Part shown: positions 43,518 to 50,804 of the stretch, piece by piece
Numbering within the stretch: the stretch's first letter is position 1
How the letters are laid out: each line of letters starts with the position of its first letter
Source of the DNA: a bacterium
GTDB lineage: Bacteria; Campylobacterota; Campylobacteria; Campylobacterales; Sulfurovaceae
Direction: 5' to 3'
Length of the DNA: 54,416 nt
NCBI GenBank assembly: GCA_018822805.1
Contig: JAHJJU010000045.1
Coordinates: forward strand, 1 to 54,416
Position numbers and translations under genes: made by a program
The notes under the pieces: generated by a model
Told to the model about the DNA's origin: nothing
Database searches by the model: none
Seen by the model: the letters and a program-made list of their open reading frames with translations, nothing else

Positions 43518-43766
43518 CCCAATCTACCTATCACAAGCGTTAACTTGCGAAGCCTCCCTTGGAGTCTTGTCAGTAGCTGGGAACGTTTGTAGGTATATTT
43601 TAGCTGAAAAGTTGGGAGATGTCAAATTGTGGTTGGCTTTTGGGTTGGAGGAGATTTGAGAGTATTGATGAGGTTTTTGGAAATGACAATTATTAACTTG
43701 ATGAGTCTTTTAGACAATATATAAATTATTTTGATAAAATAAATAAAATCATGGAAAGGAAAGTTA
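43518..43766. other. Gap with an imperfect palindrome and a small or degraded frame
   Basis: The left half holds an imperfect inverted repeat of about 70 bases: TACCTA at 43525-43530 pairs with TAGGTA at 43590-43595, CAAGCGTT with AACGTTTG, and CCTCC with GGAG around a CTT loop. An ATG at 43507 overlapping the DUF3800 stop opens a 50-codon frame to 43659. After a one-base shift the frame would continue ESIDEVFGND, which looks like the tail of a HipB/XRE antitoxin (compare QSIEDLR in hipB). A degraded remnant is more likely than a gene. GGAAAGGA before 43767 serves the next gene. Confidence 0.4.
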
Positions 43767-44375
43767 TTGAAAGAGCTTTATACTGTAGGACATTCGATAT
43801 ATGAGCCAGATGATTTTATAGCATTATTGAAAAAAAATCATATTAATACTATTGTAGATGTGCGAAGTACTCCATATAGTAAGTTTGCTTCTCAATACAA
43901 TAGAGAAACATTAAAACAATATCTAAAAGAAAATCAAATATGCTATATTTTTATGGGAGATTTACTTGGTGCAAGATATGAAGATAAAGATTTATTGTTT
44001 GATAGTGGAAAAGTGAATTTTAAAAAAGTTCAGGAAACAACACCTTTTCAAAGTGGTATTAGTAGATTAAATAAAGGGATAACAAAAGGGTACAATATAT
44101 CTTTAATGTGTTCTGAAAAAGAAGCTTTTGATTGTCATCGTTTTGGTTTAATATCTGAATATATAAATAAACATTTAAATGATATTGATATAAAACACAT
44201 ATATCCTGATAAAATTTTGTCTCAAAAAGATTTAGAAAATAAATTATTAAAGAAATATGATAAACATATAGATTATCTTGGACTAGAAACAGATAAAAAA
44301 CCATTGGAGCAAGCATATACTTTTAGAAATGAAGATATAGCTTATAATGCTATTACAAAAGAGGGAGATGAATAG
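43767..44375 (+). CDS. DUF488 protein, long form
   Basis: A 202-aa DUF488 protein: LYTVGHSIYEPDDFIALLKKNHINTIVDVRSTPYSKFASQYN, GDLLGARYEDKDLLFDSG, then the conserved LMCSEKEAFDCHRFGLISEYIN with C-S-E-x5-CHR. The fold is rhodanese-like or thiol-dependent by analogy; biochemical function is unknown. The TTG at 43767 follows GGAAAGGA. It overlaps the second DUF488 gene by one base, and such pairs are repeatedly seen together. Confidence 0.88.
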   Translation: MKELYTVGHSIYEPDDFIALLKKNHINTIVDVRSTPYSKFASQYNRETLKQYLKENQICYIFMGDLLGARYEDKDLLFDSGKVNFKKVQETTPFQSGISRLNKGITKGYNISLMCSEKEAFDCHRFGLISEYINKHLNDIDIKHIYPDKILSQKDLENKLLKKYDKHIDYLGLETDKKPLEQAYTFRNEDIAYNAITKEGDE

Positions 44376-44806
44376 TGAATATTTCTACAATAGGCTTTGC
44401 TCAAAAAAGTGCTGAAGAATTTTTTACGTTATTAACGGATAATGGTGTGAAGAAGCTTATTGATATTCGATTAAATAATAAATCTCAATTAGCTGGTTTT
44501 GCAAATGCAAAACATTTACCTTACTTTCTAAAGTTGCATAATATTGGATATGAATATAAACCTGAATTAGCTCCATCAAAAGAGCTATTAAATGGATATA
44601 AAGATAAATCTATAAATTGGGAAGAGTATATTAAAGTTTATAACAAAATATTAATAGATAGAGATATTATAAAAAATATTTCTATTAATGAATGGGATAA
44701 TATTGTATTGTTATGTAGCGAACCAACAGCAAAACAGTGTCATAGACGATTGATGGCAGAATATTTAGCTCAAAATTTTGAAAATATTAAAATCAAACAT
44801 TTATAG
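44375..44806 (+). CDS. DUF488 protein, short form
   Basis: A 143-aa relative of the preceding gene: STIGFAQKSAEEFFTLLTDNGVKKLIDIRLNNKSQLAGFA, HLPYFLKLHNIGYEYKPELAPSKELL and VLLCSEPTAKQCHRRLMAEYLA. The CSEP-x4-CHR core is kept. The GTG start overlaps the upstream stop. The two DUF488 proteins probably act as a heterodimer or on the same pathway; that is inference from coupling. Confidence 0.87.
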   Translation: MNISTIGFAQKSAEEFFTLLTDNGVKKLIDIRLNNKSQLAGFANAKHLPYFLKLHNIGYEYKPELAPSKELLNGYKDKSINWEEYIKVYNKILIDRDIIKNISINEWDNIVLLCSEPTAKQCHRRLMAEYLAQNFENIKIKHL

Positions 44807-44817
44807 GAGAATAAATA

Positions 44818-45510
44818 ATGGAAATTGTAATTACTGATTTAACTCGATTTAGTAATCCTGATATAGTATGTATTGCAGGTATTAATAAAGAGACTGGAGA
44901 GTGTATTAGACCACTTCCATATATTCAGCTTGCTGATTGTAAAAGGTTAAATATTTTGCCAGGAAATATAATTGATGGTAGTTTTATAAAAAGTGCAAAT
45001 ATTGAAAATCCACATAGTGAAGATTGTGACTATAGTGGTCAATTAACAAGGGTTCGTATTTGTGAATCTGATGAATTTCAAAGTGTCTTGGAATCTAATC
45101 TCTCTGTGAGCATATCAGATGGCTTTAATTATCCATTTCCTGAGAGGGGAAAAGTGATTTTAAGTCAATTTAAGCCAACAAAGTCAATAATAACCTTGAA
45201 GGTAAGTACACGTAATCTTGAGATAGTTAAAGATAATTTTAAGGAAGGTAAAATTAGGTTACACCTTTTAGATAATGATGGGGTGAGGTTTTCTTTTCTT
45301 TCTATTACAGATTTAGGATTTTATAATTATGCAATGAAGCATTATCATGATGTTGATTTTCCAAATATTATTAATAACTTTATAAGACAACAAGATATTG
45401 TATATCTAAGAATTGGACTTGGAAGAGAGTATCAAGGTGGTTTTTGGCTTCAAGTAAATGGTATATATACATTTCCAAATTATGATACAGAGATTAGAAG
45501 TTATAGTTAG
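44818..45510 (+). CDS. Dual-OB-like protein associated with DUF488 genes
   Basis: A 230-aa, mostly beta-strand protein beginning MEIVITDLTRFSNPDIVCIAGINKETGECIRPLPY. I associate this start and the later WLQVNGIYTFPNYD with a dual OB-fold domain reported beside DUF488 proteins; the link is from memory and weak. OB folds would suggest nucleic-acid binding. It is 11 bases behind the DUF488 pair with AGGAGAA ahead of the ATG, so it belongs to the same transcript, and it is the last gene before hipA. Confidence 0.6.
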   Translation: MEIVITDLTRFSNPDIVCIAGINKETGECIRPLPYIQLADCKRLNILPGNIIDGSFIKSANIENPHSEDCDYSGQLTRVRICESDEFQSVLESNLSVSISDGFNYPFPERGKVILSQFKPTKSIITLKVSTRNLEIVKDNFKEGKIRLHLLDNDGVRFSFLSITDLGFYNYAMKHYHDVDFPNIINNFIRQQDIVYLRIGLGREYQGGFWLQVNGIYTFPNYDTEIRSYS

Positions 45511-45524
45511 AGTTTAAAAAATAA

Positions 45525-46763
45525 ATGATTCAGAAACTAACCATCCACCTAACCCAACAAAAAACCCAAAAACTCGGAACCCTAGCCCAAAAAAACAAAA
45601 AAATCTACTTCGAATATGACAAAGAGTTCCTAAAAACAGGCATACAAATAAGTCCCTACAAACTCCCACTAAAAGCAGGAGTTCAAAGGTGTGATGATGA
45701 CACCTTTGAAGGGCTTTGGGGTGTATTTTCTGATTCATTGCCTGATGGGTGGGGTCGGTTGTTGATGGACAGACACTTGATGCGACTTGGCGTTAATGCG
45801 AATGCTTTAACACCGTTAGATAGATTGGCTTATATGGGAAAGCATGCCATGGGGGCTTTGAGTTATGAGCCTGAACGAGAACTTGAAGATGCATTTTTAA
45901 ATGAGATTGTATTGGATGATTTGGCAGAGAGTTCGCAAGAGATTTTAGAAGGCTCTAGCGAGACAATGCTTGATGAGCTTTTGAGTCTGAATGGTTCATC
46001 AGCAGGAACCAGACCTAAAGTATTGGTTCAAATAAGTGAAGATAAAAAAAAGATAATTCATGGACAACAAAAACTTAAAAAAGGTTTTTCTCATTGGATG
46101 GTCAAGTTTGCTTCATCGGTAGATAGTAAAGAGATAGGAGCTGTAGAATATGCTTATTCACTCATGGCAAAAGAAGCTGGTTTAATCATGCCTCGTACAG
46201 TATTACTAGAGGGTAAAAAAGGACGATACTTTGCCATAGAACGGTTTGACAGAGTTGGAGACAGACGTATACACATGCATTCTGTAGCAGGATTAACACA
46301 CAGTGACTTTAGATTTCCTACGCTTGATTACGATGATTTGTTGTCATTGACTTTGCATCTCACTAAAAATGTGAAAGAGGTAGAAAAAGTCTTTAGATTG
46401 GCTTGTTTTAATCTTTTTACACATAATCGAGATGACCATGCTAAGAACTTCTCATTTCTTATGGATGAAAAAGGAGTTTGGAGCTTTTCACCTGTTTATG
46501 ATATTACCTATTCCAGTGGACCTGGAGGTGAGCATAGCACCATGTATTTAGGAGAAGGGAAAAATCCTAGCAAAGAGCATCTTTTAGAACTGGCAAAGAA
46601 ACATGGTGTAAAAAATGGAGAGCAGATTATTCTAGTAGTTAAAGAAGCGATAGAACAATGGAATACATTTGCTAAAATAGCTGGTGTATCTGAGCGTATG
46701 CAAAAGAGTATTTTTAAGGTTTTAGAGCTGGGTGGTATGTCGATGATGAGAAGAACAATTTAG
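45525..46763 (+). CDS. hipA: HipA-family serine/threonine kinase toxin
   Basis: A 412-aa complete HipA. The N-terminal region has PYKLPLKAG and GLWGVFSDSLPDGWGRLLMDR; the loop NGSSAGTRPKVLV corresponds to the phosphate-binding region; HMHSVAGL, the catalytic NLFTHNRDDHAKNFSFLMD and the metal-binding FSPVYDIT follow. HipA proteins phosphorylate targets such as GltX and cause dormancy. Its usual partner hipB lies 2.7 kb upstream, with four unrelated genes between. There is no good Shine-Dalgarno sequence, which may lower expression. Catalytic residues look intact. Confidence 0.9.
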   Translation: MIQKLTIHLTQQKTQKLGTLAQKNKKIYFEYDKEFLKTGIQISPYKLPLKAGVQRCDDDTFEGLWGVFSDSLPDGWGRLLMDRHLMRLGVNANALTPLDRLAYMGKHAMGALSYEPERELEDAFLNEIVLDDLAESSQEILEGSSETMLDELLSLNGSSAGTRPKVLVQISEDKKKIIHGQQKLKKGFSHWMVKFASSVDSKEIGAVEYAYSLMAKEAGLIMPRTVLLEGKKGRYFAIERFDRVGDRRIHMHSVAGLTHSDFRFPTLDYDDLLSLTLHLTKNVKEVEKVFRLACFNLFTHNRDDHAKNFSFLMDEKGVWSFSPVYDITYSSGPGGEHSTMYLGEGKNPSKEHLLELAKKHGVKNGEQIILVVKEAIEQWNTFAKIAGVSERMQKSIFKVLELGGMSMMRRTI

Positions 46764-46780
46764 TTAAAGGTAAGAGAGCA

Positions 46781-47761
46781 ATGAATCAAGAAATTTATAC
46801 ACAGAAGTTAGAAAACGCTATATATGAGTTGAAAAAGTTAGAGCTTTATAGACTCGATAGCGATACCAAACTGCTCAAAGAGGCGTTTGAGATACTTTAT
46901 AAACATGATATTTTTAGCCTTTATAAGGTAGATAAAGCTTTGCATAATGCGTACAAGTTTATACTCTTTTCACAGTTGACCAAAGTCTCTGGAAGCTTGG
47001 CATTTTTAGTCATACAGATACTCGCAGCCAATGCGATTATGGCAGGCAATGGGTTCCCTAAACGAGAAGAGTATTTTGCCAAACGATGTGGAATTGCCAT
47101 CAATCATCTTCGGGCTCCTGTGACGGTGGTTTCGGCTACCAAGAGTGAAGAGGGTTATCTGTTGAATGGAACCCTAACTTGGGTGAGTGGTTATGGGATA
47201 TTTGATACTTTACTGATAGGTTTTCATTACGATGGTTATGAGTATGAGGCGATGGCTCCATTTAAAAGTTCTGAAACCTTTAACATTGGGGAAGTGGCTA
47301 CGAGTTTTGTAGGAAACAGCATGGCGACGGTGAATATTGAACTGAAAGAGTTTTTTGTACCCTTTGATGAGGTGGTCTCTTCACAGCTTATGGGCAACTA
47401 TACCAAAGCCAAATCGGTTTCTAAAACGATTCACTTTGCACTTTATGGTTTGGGGCTTGGGGCAATAGAGACCTTAAAGGATGAAGAGGTTAAGAAGAGA
47501 GCTTCTGAAAAGTTAGAATTGATAAAAGAGCAATTCCTAAATACAAACGACGGGGCTGTAATGGACAGTTTACGAATTGAACTGTTTATGTTGGTACAAA
47601 AGGTTATTACTACAGGCATGGTGCTTTATGGAGGAAAGTCGATTTTGATTGAAGAGCAGATGCAACGGTATTATCGAGAGTTGATTATGTTTAACTCTAA
47701 TGGGCTTAATGATGAAATTAAAGAGCTGTTTCGTGACGAGTTTTTAAAGAGTATATGTTAA
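46781..47761 (+). CDS. Acyl-CoA-dehydrogenase-fold protein
   Basis: A 326-aa protein with the order of the acyl-CoA dehydrogenase superfamily: an N-terminal helical domain, then a beta domain (CGIAINHLRAPVTVVSATKSEEGYLLNGTLTWVSGYGIFDTLLIGFHYDG), then a helical C-terminus. YLLNGTLTWVSG is close to the usual Y-x-L-N-G-x-K-x-W-x(S/T)-G flavin-site segment. It is shorter than standard enzymes (about 380 aa), and the catalytic glutamate cannot be placed. The substrate is unknown. It follows hipA after 17 bases. Its last codons form the left copy of the 25-bp repeat. Confidence 0.75.
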   Translation: MNQEIYTQKLENAIYELKKLELYRLDSDTKLLKEAFEILYKHDIFSLYKVDKALHNAYKFILFSQLTKVSGSLAFLVIQILAANAIMAGNGFPKREEYFAKRCGIAINHLRAPVTVVSATKSEEGYLLNGTLTWVSGYGIFDTLLIGFHYDGYEYEAMAPFKSSETFNIGEVATSFVGNSMATVNIELKEFFVPFDEVVSSQLMGNYTKAKSVSKTIHFALYGLGLGAIETLKDEEVKKRASEKLELIKEQFLNTNDGAVMDSLRIELFMLVQKVITTGMVLYGGKSILIEEQMQRYYRELIMFNSNGLNDEIKELFRDEFLKSIC

Positions 47762-47765
47762 AATA
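47741..47765. repeat. 25-bp direct repeat, left copy
   Basis: Begins TTTTTAAAGAGTATATG and is identical to 50751-50775. This copy encodes FLKSIC and the stop of the acyl-CoA-dehydrogenase-like gene, so it is the original. The two copies are 3010 bases apart and enclose the MmcQ, AAA_14 and AlkD-like genes. Confidence 0.8.
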
Positions 47766-47769
47766 GTTT

Positions 47770-48126
47770 ATGAATTTTCAAGAACTCGATAACTATTTGA
47801 CTTCAAAAGAACATGTAACTTTTGACTACCCTTTTGATGAGAAAGTCAGGGTTTATCGAATCGCTGAAAAGATGTTTGCTCTCACCGTAGAAGATAAAGA
47901 ACCTTTGAGTGTCAATCTCAAATGCGACCCCATTTATTCGTTAGAGTTACGTAGCCTTTATGAGGGAATCATTGCAGGGTATCACATGAATAAAAAGCAT
48001 TGGAATACGGTAACGGTTGATGAAAGTTCAGATGTGGATGAAGAGACCGTAAAAGAGTTAATAGACCACTCTTATGAGTTGGTTTATAAGAGTTTGAGTA
48101 AGAAGAAGCGTGAGGGGTTGGGTTGA
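47770..48126 (+). CDS. MmcQ/YjbR-family protein
   Basis: A 118-aa protein with the pattern of the MmcQ/YjbR (DUF419) family: VTFDYPFDEKVRVYRIAEKMFALTV, NLKCDPIYSLELRSLYEGIIAGYHMNKKHWNTV, and the final helix IDHSYELVYKSLSKKKRE. The fold is CyaY-like and is thought to bind DNA or act as a small regulator; evidence is thin. It has no clear Shine-Dalgarno sequence and is convergent with the AAA_14 gene. Confidence 0.88.
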   Translation: MNFQELDNYLTSKEHVTFDYPFDEKVRVYRIAEKMFALTVEDKEPLSVNLKCDPIYSLELRSLYEGIIAGYHMNKKHWNTVTVDESSDVDEETVKELIDHSYELVYKSLSKKKREGLG

Positions 48127-48141
48127 TGCTTTTTAAACATA

Positions 48142-49335
48142 TCAACTCAAAAATCCAAATAACCAAAGAGGAATTTTGTTGTTAAATCCTACTTCTATAT
48201 CATCAGCAACCACAAAACTTTTTTCTATGTTTTTAATCTGTTCAAACCCTTTATTTTTACCACCTACTTCAATGGTATAGGTTCGGTCAATAATAAAATC
48301 TCCTTTGTTAGAAGCCGTAATAAAATGGTTTGCATTTTCCAAAGAGGAAGCGATAAAGCTTTCACGAAGGGTACCAATATTGGCAGAGGAACATAAAGAG
48401 TCAAACATATTTGGGTTATCAAGATAAATTTTTTCAGGTTTTTTGATAATGGATTCCCCTCGACTCTCCATAGGTATCATTCTAATAATCCGTCCAGCTT
48501 GAAGAGCATTCAGATAGATATAAAGTGTTTTATTGTCCACATCAACAGCCTCTGAAAGGGTTCTCATATTGGGTTTATAGGGAGCAGAGAGACAGAGCAT
48601 CGTTAAGATCTTTTTGATATTTCTAAGCTTTTTTGCATCTATGTTGTAAATTTTAATTAAATCCACATCAATGGTTTTATTGATGGCTTCGGTAAGTTTT
48701 ATTTTACTGCTCTCTTTATCTTCGAGATAAAAAGGATAAAACCCATACTGCATATAGGCTTTAAAATATTTCAATGGTTTAATCTGAGATATAATCGTAG
48801 AAGCTATATTGGTGTGATTTGTGACTATCTCTTCTAAACGATACTTGTCAAATTTCAGAGAAGTTTCTAACTCTAAAAACTCTCTAAAAGATAGGGTGGA
48901 TAAGGTATATTTTAATGCTCTTCTGCTTAAATCAGCATTTTCTAAATGTAGTGCAGAAGAGCCTGAAAAAATGATGTTTATATCAAAAAAATCCCATATC
49001 GTTTTAAGGTCATTGGCAAAGCTTGGTTGTGTATGTATCTCATCAAATATAATCAGCTTCCCATCTAAAGCTACAAACTCTTTGGTAATTTCAAGAATAC
49101 TTGTAGCACTCATCAATGGATGGTCAACAGAGATATAGAGCATCTCTTCTGAGTTGAATGTTGATTTTTTCATAAACTGCAAAAGCAACGTGGTTTTACC
49201 CACACCTTTTGCCCCGACTATACCTATGAGTTTGTTGTTTAGGTTTAGTTTATTTAATAGGTCTCGTTCATATTTGGGTGTTTTTTTTGAAAGGAAGAGT
49301 ATGGAATACTCTTTTAAAGCATTAATAAGTGACAA
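48142..49335 (-). CDS. AAA_14/DUF4143-like ATPase (locus 2)
   Basis: A 397-aa ATPase with Walker A GAKGVGKTTLL (residues 41-51), Walker B KLIIFDEIHTQPSF, a sensor-like NIIFSGSSALHL and LSFREFLEL. A winged-helix-like region follows (MRTLSEAVDVDNKTLYIYLNALQAGRII), then a C-terminal PD-(D/E)xK-like core (RESFIASSLENANHFITASNKGDFIIDRTYTIEVGGKNK). The TTG start is placed by an AGGAAT ahead of it. It is the second member of this family here, on the opposite strand, and shares the promoter layout of locus 1. Confidence 0.88.
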   Translation of the reverse strand: MSLINALKEYSILFLSKKTPKYERDLLNKLNLNNKLIGIVGAKGVGKTTLLLQFMKKSTFNSEEMLYISVDHPLMSATSILEITKEFVALDGKLIIFDEIHTQPSFANDLKTIWDFFDINIIFSGSSALHLENADLSRRALKYTLSTLSFREFLELETSLKFDKYRLEEIVTNHTNIASTIISQIKPLKYFKAYMQYGFYPFYLEDKESSKIKLTEAINKTIDVDLIKIYNIDAKKLRNIKKILTMLCLSAPYKPNMRTLSEAVDVDNKTLYIYLNALQAGRIIRMIPMESRGESIIKKPEKIYLDNPNMFDSLCSSANIGTLRESFIASSLENANHFITASNKGDFIIDRTYTIEVGGKNKGFEQIKNIEKSFVVADDIEVGFNNKIPLWLFGFLS

Positions 49336-49360
49336 TTGTATTCCTATTTTATATATTTAA

Positions 49361-49414
49361 AGTTGGGAATATAATACCAACTATTCTATTAAAGTTTGGA
49401 GTATGAGACCAAGT
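49361..49414 (-). promoter_or_regulatory. Promoter with paired dyad units ahead of AAA_14 ATPase (locus 2)
   Basis: Two 22-base units, 49361-49382 and 49393-49414, agree at 17 positions (AGTTGGGAATATAATACCAA against AGTTTGGAGTATGAGACCAA). They lie 32 bases apart, upstream of the minus-strand gene. On the minus strand TAGAAT (49388-49383) abuts the gene-proximal unit. The layout repeats that of locus 1. Confidence 0.6.
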
Positions 49415-49498
49415 ATAGATAAGCTTTTACTAAATATTTCAAGATTTTTTATTAATATTTCTGTAAAATTTAGAAAAAATAATAAAAAAGAGATAACC

Positions 49499-49588
49499 AT
49501 GAAAAACGTACACATAAGTGCTGTGCATTTGACTGACGATGGTAGAGGGTTTGGAGATAGACTGGAGCTGTTCAATGAAAGCTACTAA
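49499..49588 (+). CDS. Small open frame ahead of the AlkD-like gene
   Basis: A 29-aa frame, MKNVHISAVHLTDDGRGFGD and nine more residues, preceded by AAAAGAGAT and overlapping the AlkD-like start by 14 bases. The overlap could couple translation. I do not recognise it; it may be a leader peptide, the remains of another gene, or chance. Confidence 0.3.
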   Translation: MKNVHISAVHLTDDGRGFGDRLELFNESY

Positions 49589-50714
49589 TCCTCCAAAGTT
49601 CTCTCTAAAAGACGAACTCTATAACTCCAAAAAAGTAGCACAAATAGCCCATGAGATAAAAGAGGTTTATGCCTCTTTTGATGCCAATGGATTTGGACAG
49701 GATGTTTTAGAAAAGTTTCCAAACTTGGAACTTAAAGAACGTATTTATCATATACGAGATATGTTTAGCAATTATTTACCTGCCGATTATATCGAGGCTA
49801 CAAAGATACTTTTAAAAGCGTTACCTACTGAGCTTGATGAGGGTAAGGGTGATGACGATTTTGGAGATTTTATCTATGCACCTTATAGTGACTTTGTCGT
49901 TACGCATGGCTGTACCAAAGAGCATTTAGCGTTTTCTTTAGAGGCACTACGTGAAATGACCAAACGTTTTTCTGTAGAGTTTTCTATTCGTGAGTTTATT
50001 AATCTTTTTCCTAAAGAGACGTTGGCGATGTTGAAGGTGTGTGCTCTATCGAACAACTACCATGAACGACGTTTGGCATCGGAAGGTTTACGTCCTAAGC
50101 TACCATGGGCAAAGAAGCTAAACATAGACTATCGGTTAGCATTGGAACATTTGGAGTTACTCTATGACGATAAAACACGCTATGTCACCCGTTCAGTAGC
50201 GAACCATCTTAATGACATTGCTAAGATGGACGCTTCGTTGGTCATAGAGACGCTAAAGCGTTGGAAAAGTAAAAATAAGCAAGCACCTAAAGAGATGGAA
50301 TTTATGATAAATCATGCGCTACGTACTCTTGTTAAGCAGGGTAATGTTGAGGCTTTAGAAATGTTGGGTTATCTGAAAGAACCACCCATAGAAGTCAAAA
50401 ATATTAGGCTTAAAACCTCTGCTGTAGCCATTGGTGAAGCATTGGAGTTTGAGGTAGAGCTATTGGCTAACGATGAAGCGATGTTGCTGGTTGACTATGT
50501 GCTACATTTTTGTACCAAAAGAGGTACACTTAGCCTAAAAGTACATAAACTGAAAAAGCTTACGCTTAAAAAAGGTGAAAAAGCACTACTTACAAAACGA
50601 CACCCTTTTAAAGCCAATATGTCTACACGAAAACTCTATGCCGGTGAGCATCTGCTCGAAGTACAGATAAATGGGACTGTTGTGCATGGTGAACGTTTTT
50701 TCTTAAAGGTTTAA
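49575..50714 (+). CDS. DNA alkylation repair protein, AlkD-like HEAT-repeat glycosylase
   Basis: A 379-aa protein of the AlkD-type DNA-alkylation-repair family, made of HEAT-like helical pairs. The region HERRLASEGLRPKLPWAKKLNIDYRLALEHLELLYDDKTRYVTRSVANHLNDIAKMD is close to the conserved R-x2-SEG-RPRLPW...L-D-YVRRSVANHLNDIAK pattern of that family. AlkD removes N3- and N7-alkylated purines. The ATG at 49575 follows CTGGAG; an upstream ATG at 49539 is less likely. It lies within the 25-bp direct repeat segment. Confidence 0.9.
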   Translation: MKATNPPKFSLKDELYNSKKVAQIAHEIKEVYASFDANGFGQDVLEKFPNLELKERIYHIRDMFSNYLPADYIEATKILLKALPTELDEGKGDDDFGDFIYAPYSDFVVTHGCTKEHLAFSLEALREMTKRFSVEFSIREFINLFPKETLAMLKVCALSNNYHERRLASEGLRPKLPWAKKLNIDYRLALEHLELLYDDKTRYVTRSVANHLNDIAKMDASLVIETLKRWKSKNKQAPKEMEFMINHALRTLVKQGNVEALEMLGYLKEPPIEVKNIRLKTSAVAIGEALEFEVELLANDEAMLLVDYVLHFCTKRGTLSLKVHKLKKLTLKKGEKALLTKRHPFKANMSTRKLYAGEHLLEVQINGTVVHGERFFLKV

Positions 50715-50775
50715 AATGAACCAATCGATGAAGCTGATGAGAAGAACAGCTTTTTAAAGAGTATATGTTAAAATA
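50715..50775. repeat. Recombination scar with the right copy of the 25-bp repeat
   Basis: 50751-50775 is identical to 47741-47765. The bases in front of it (TGATGAGAAGAACA at about 50735-50748) match the end of hipA (46735-46750), where SMMRRTI is encoded. So this gap carries the end of hipA fused to the end of the acyl-CoA-dehydrogenase-like gene, i.e. a duplicated and deleted copy of the upstream sequence. Confidence 0.65.
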
Positions 50776-50804
50776 CCTTTAATTTTATATTAAGGAATTT
50801 TTTC

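Noticed and set aside
43523-43597. Integron attC site
   Set aside because: The imperfect palindrome has a fitting size, but the outer core sites do not follow RYYYAAC/GTTRRRY and no integrase or cassette array is visible.
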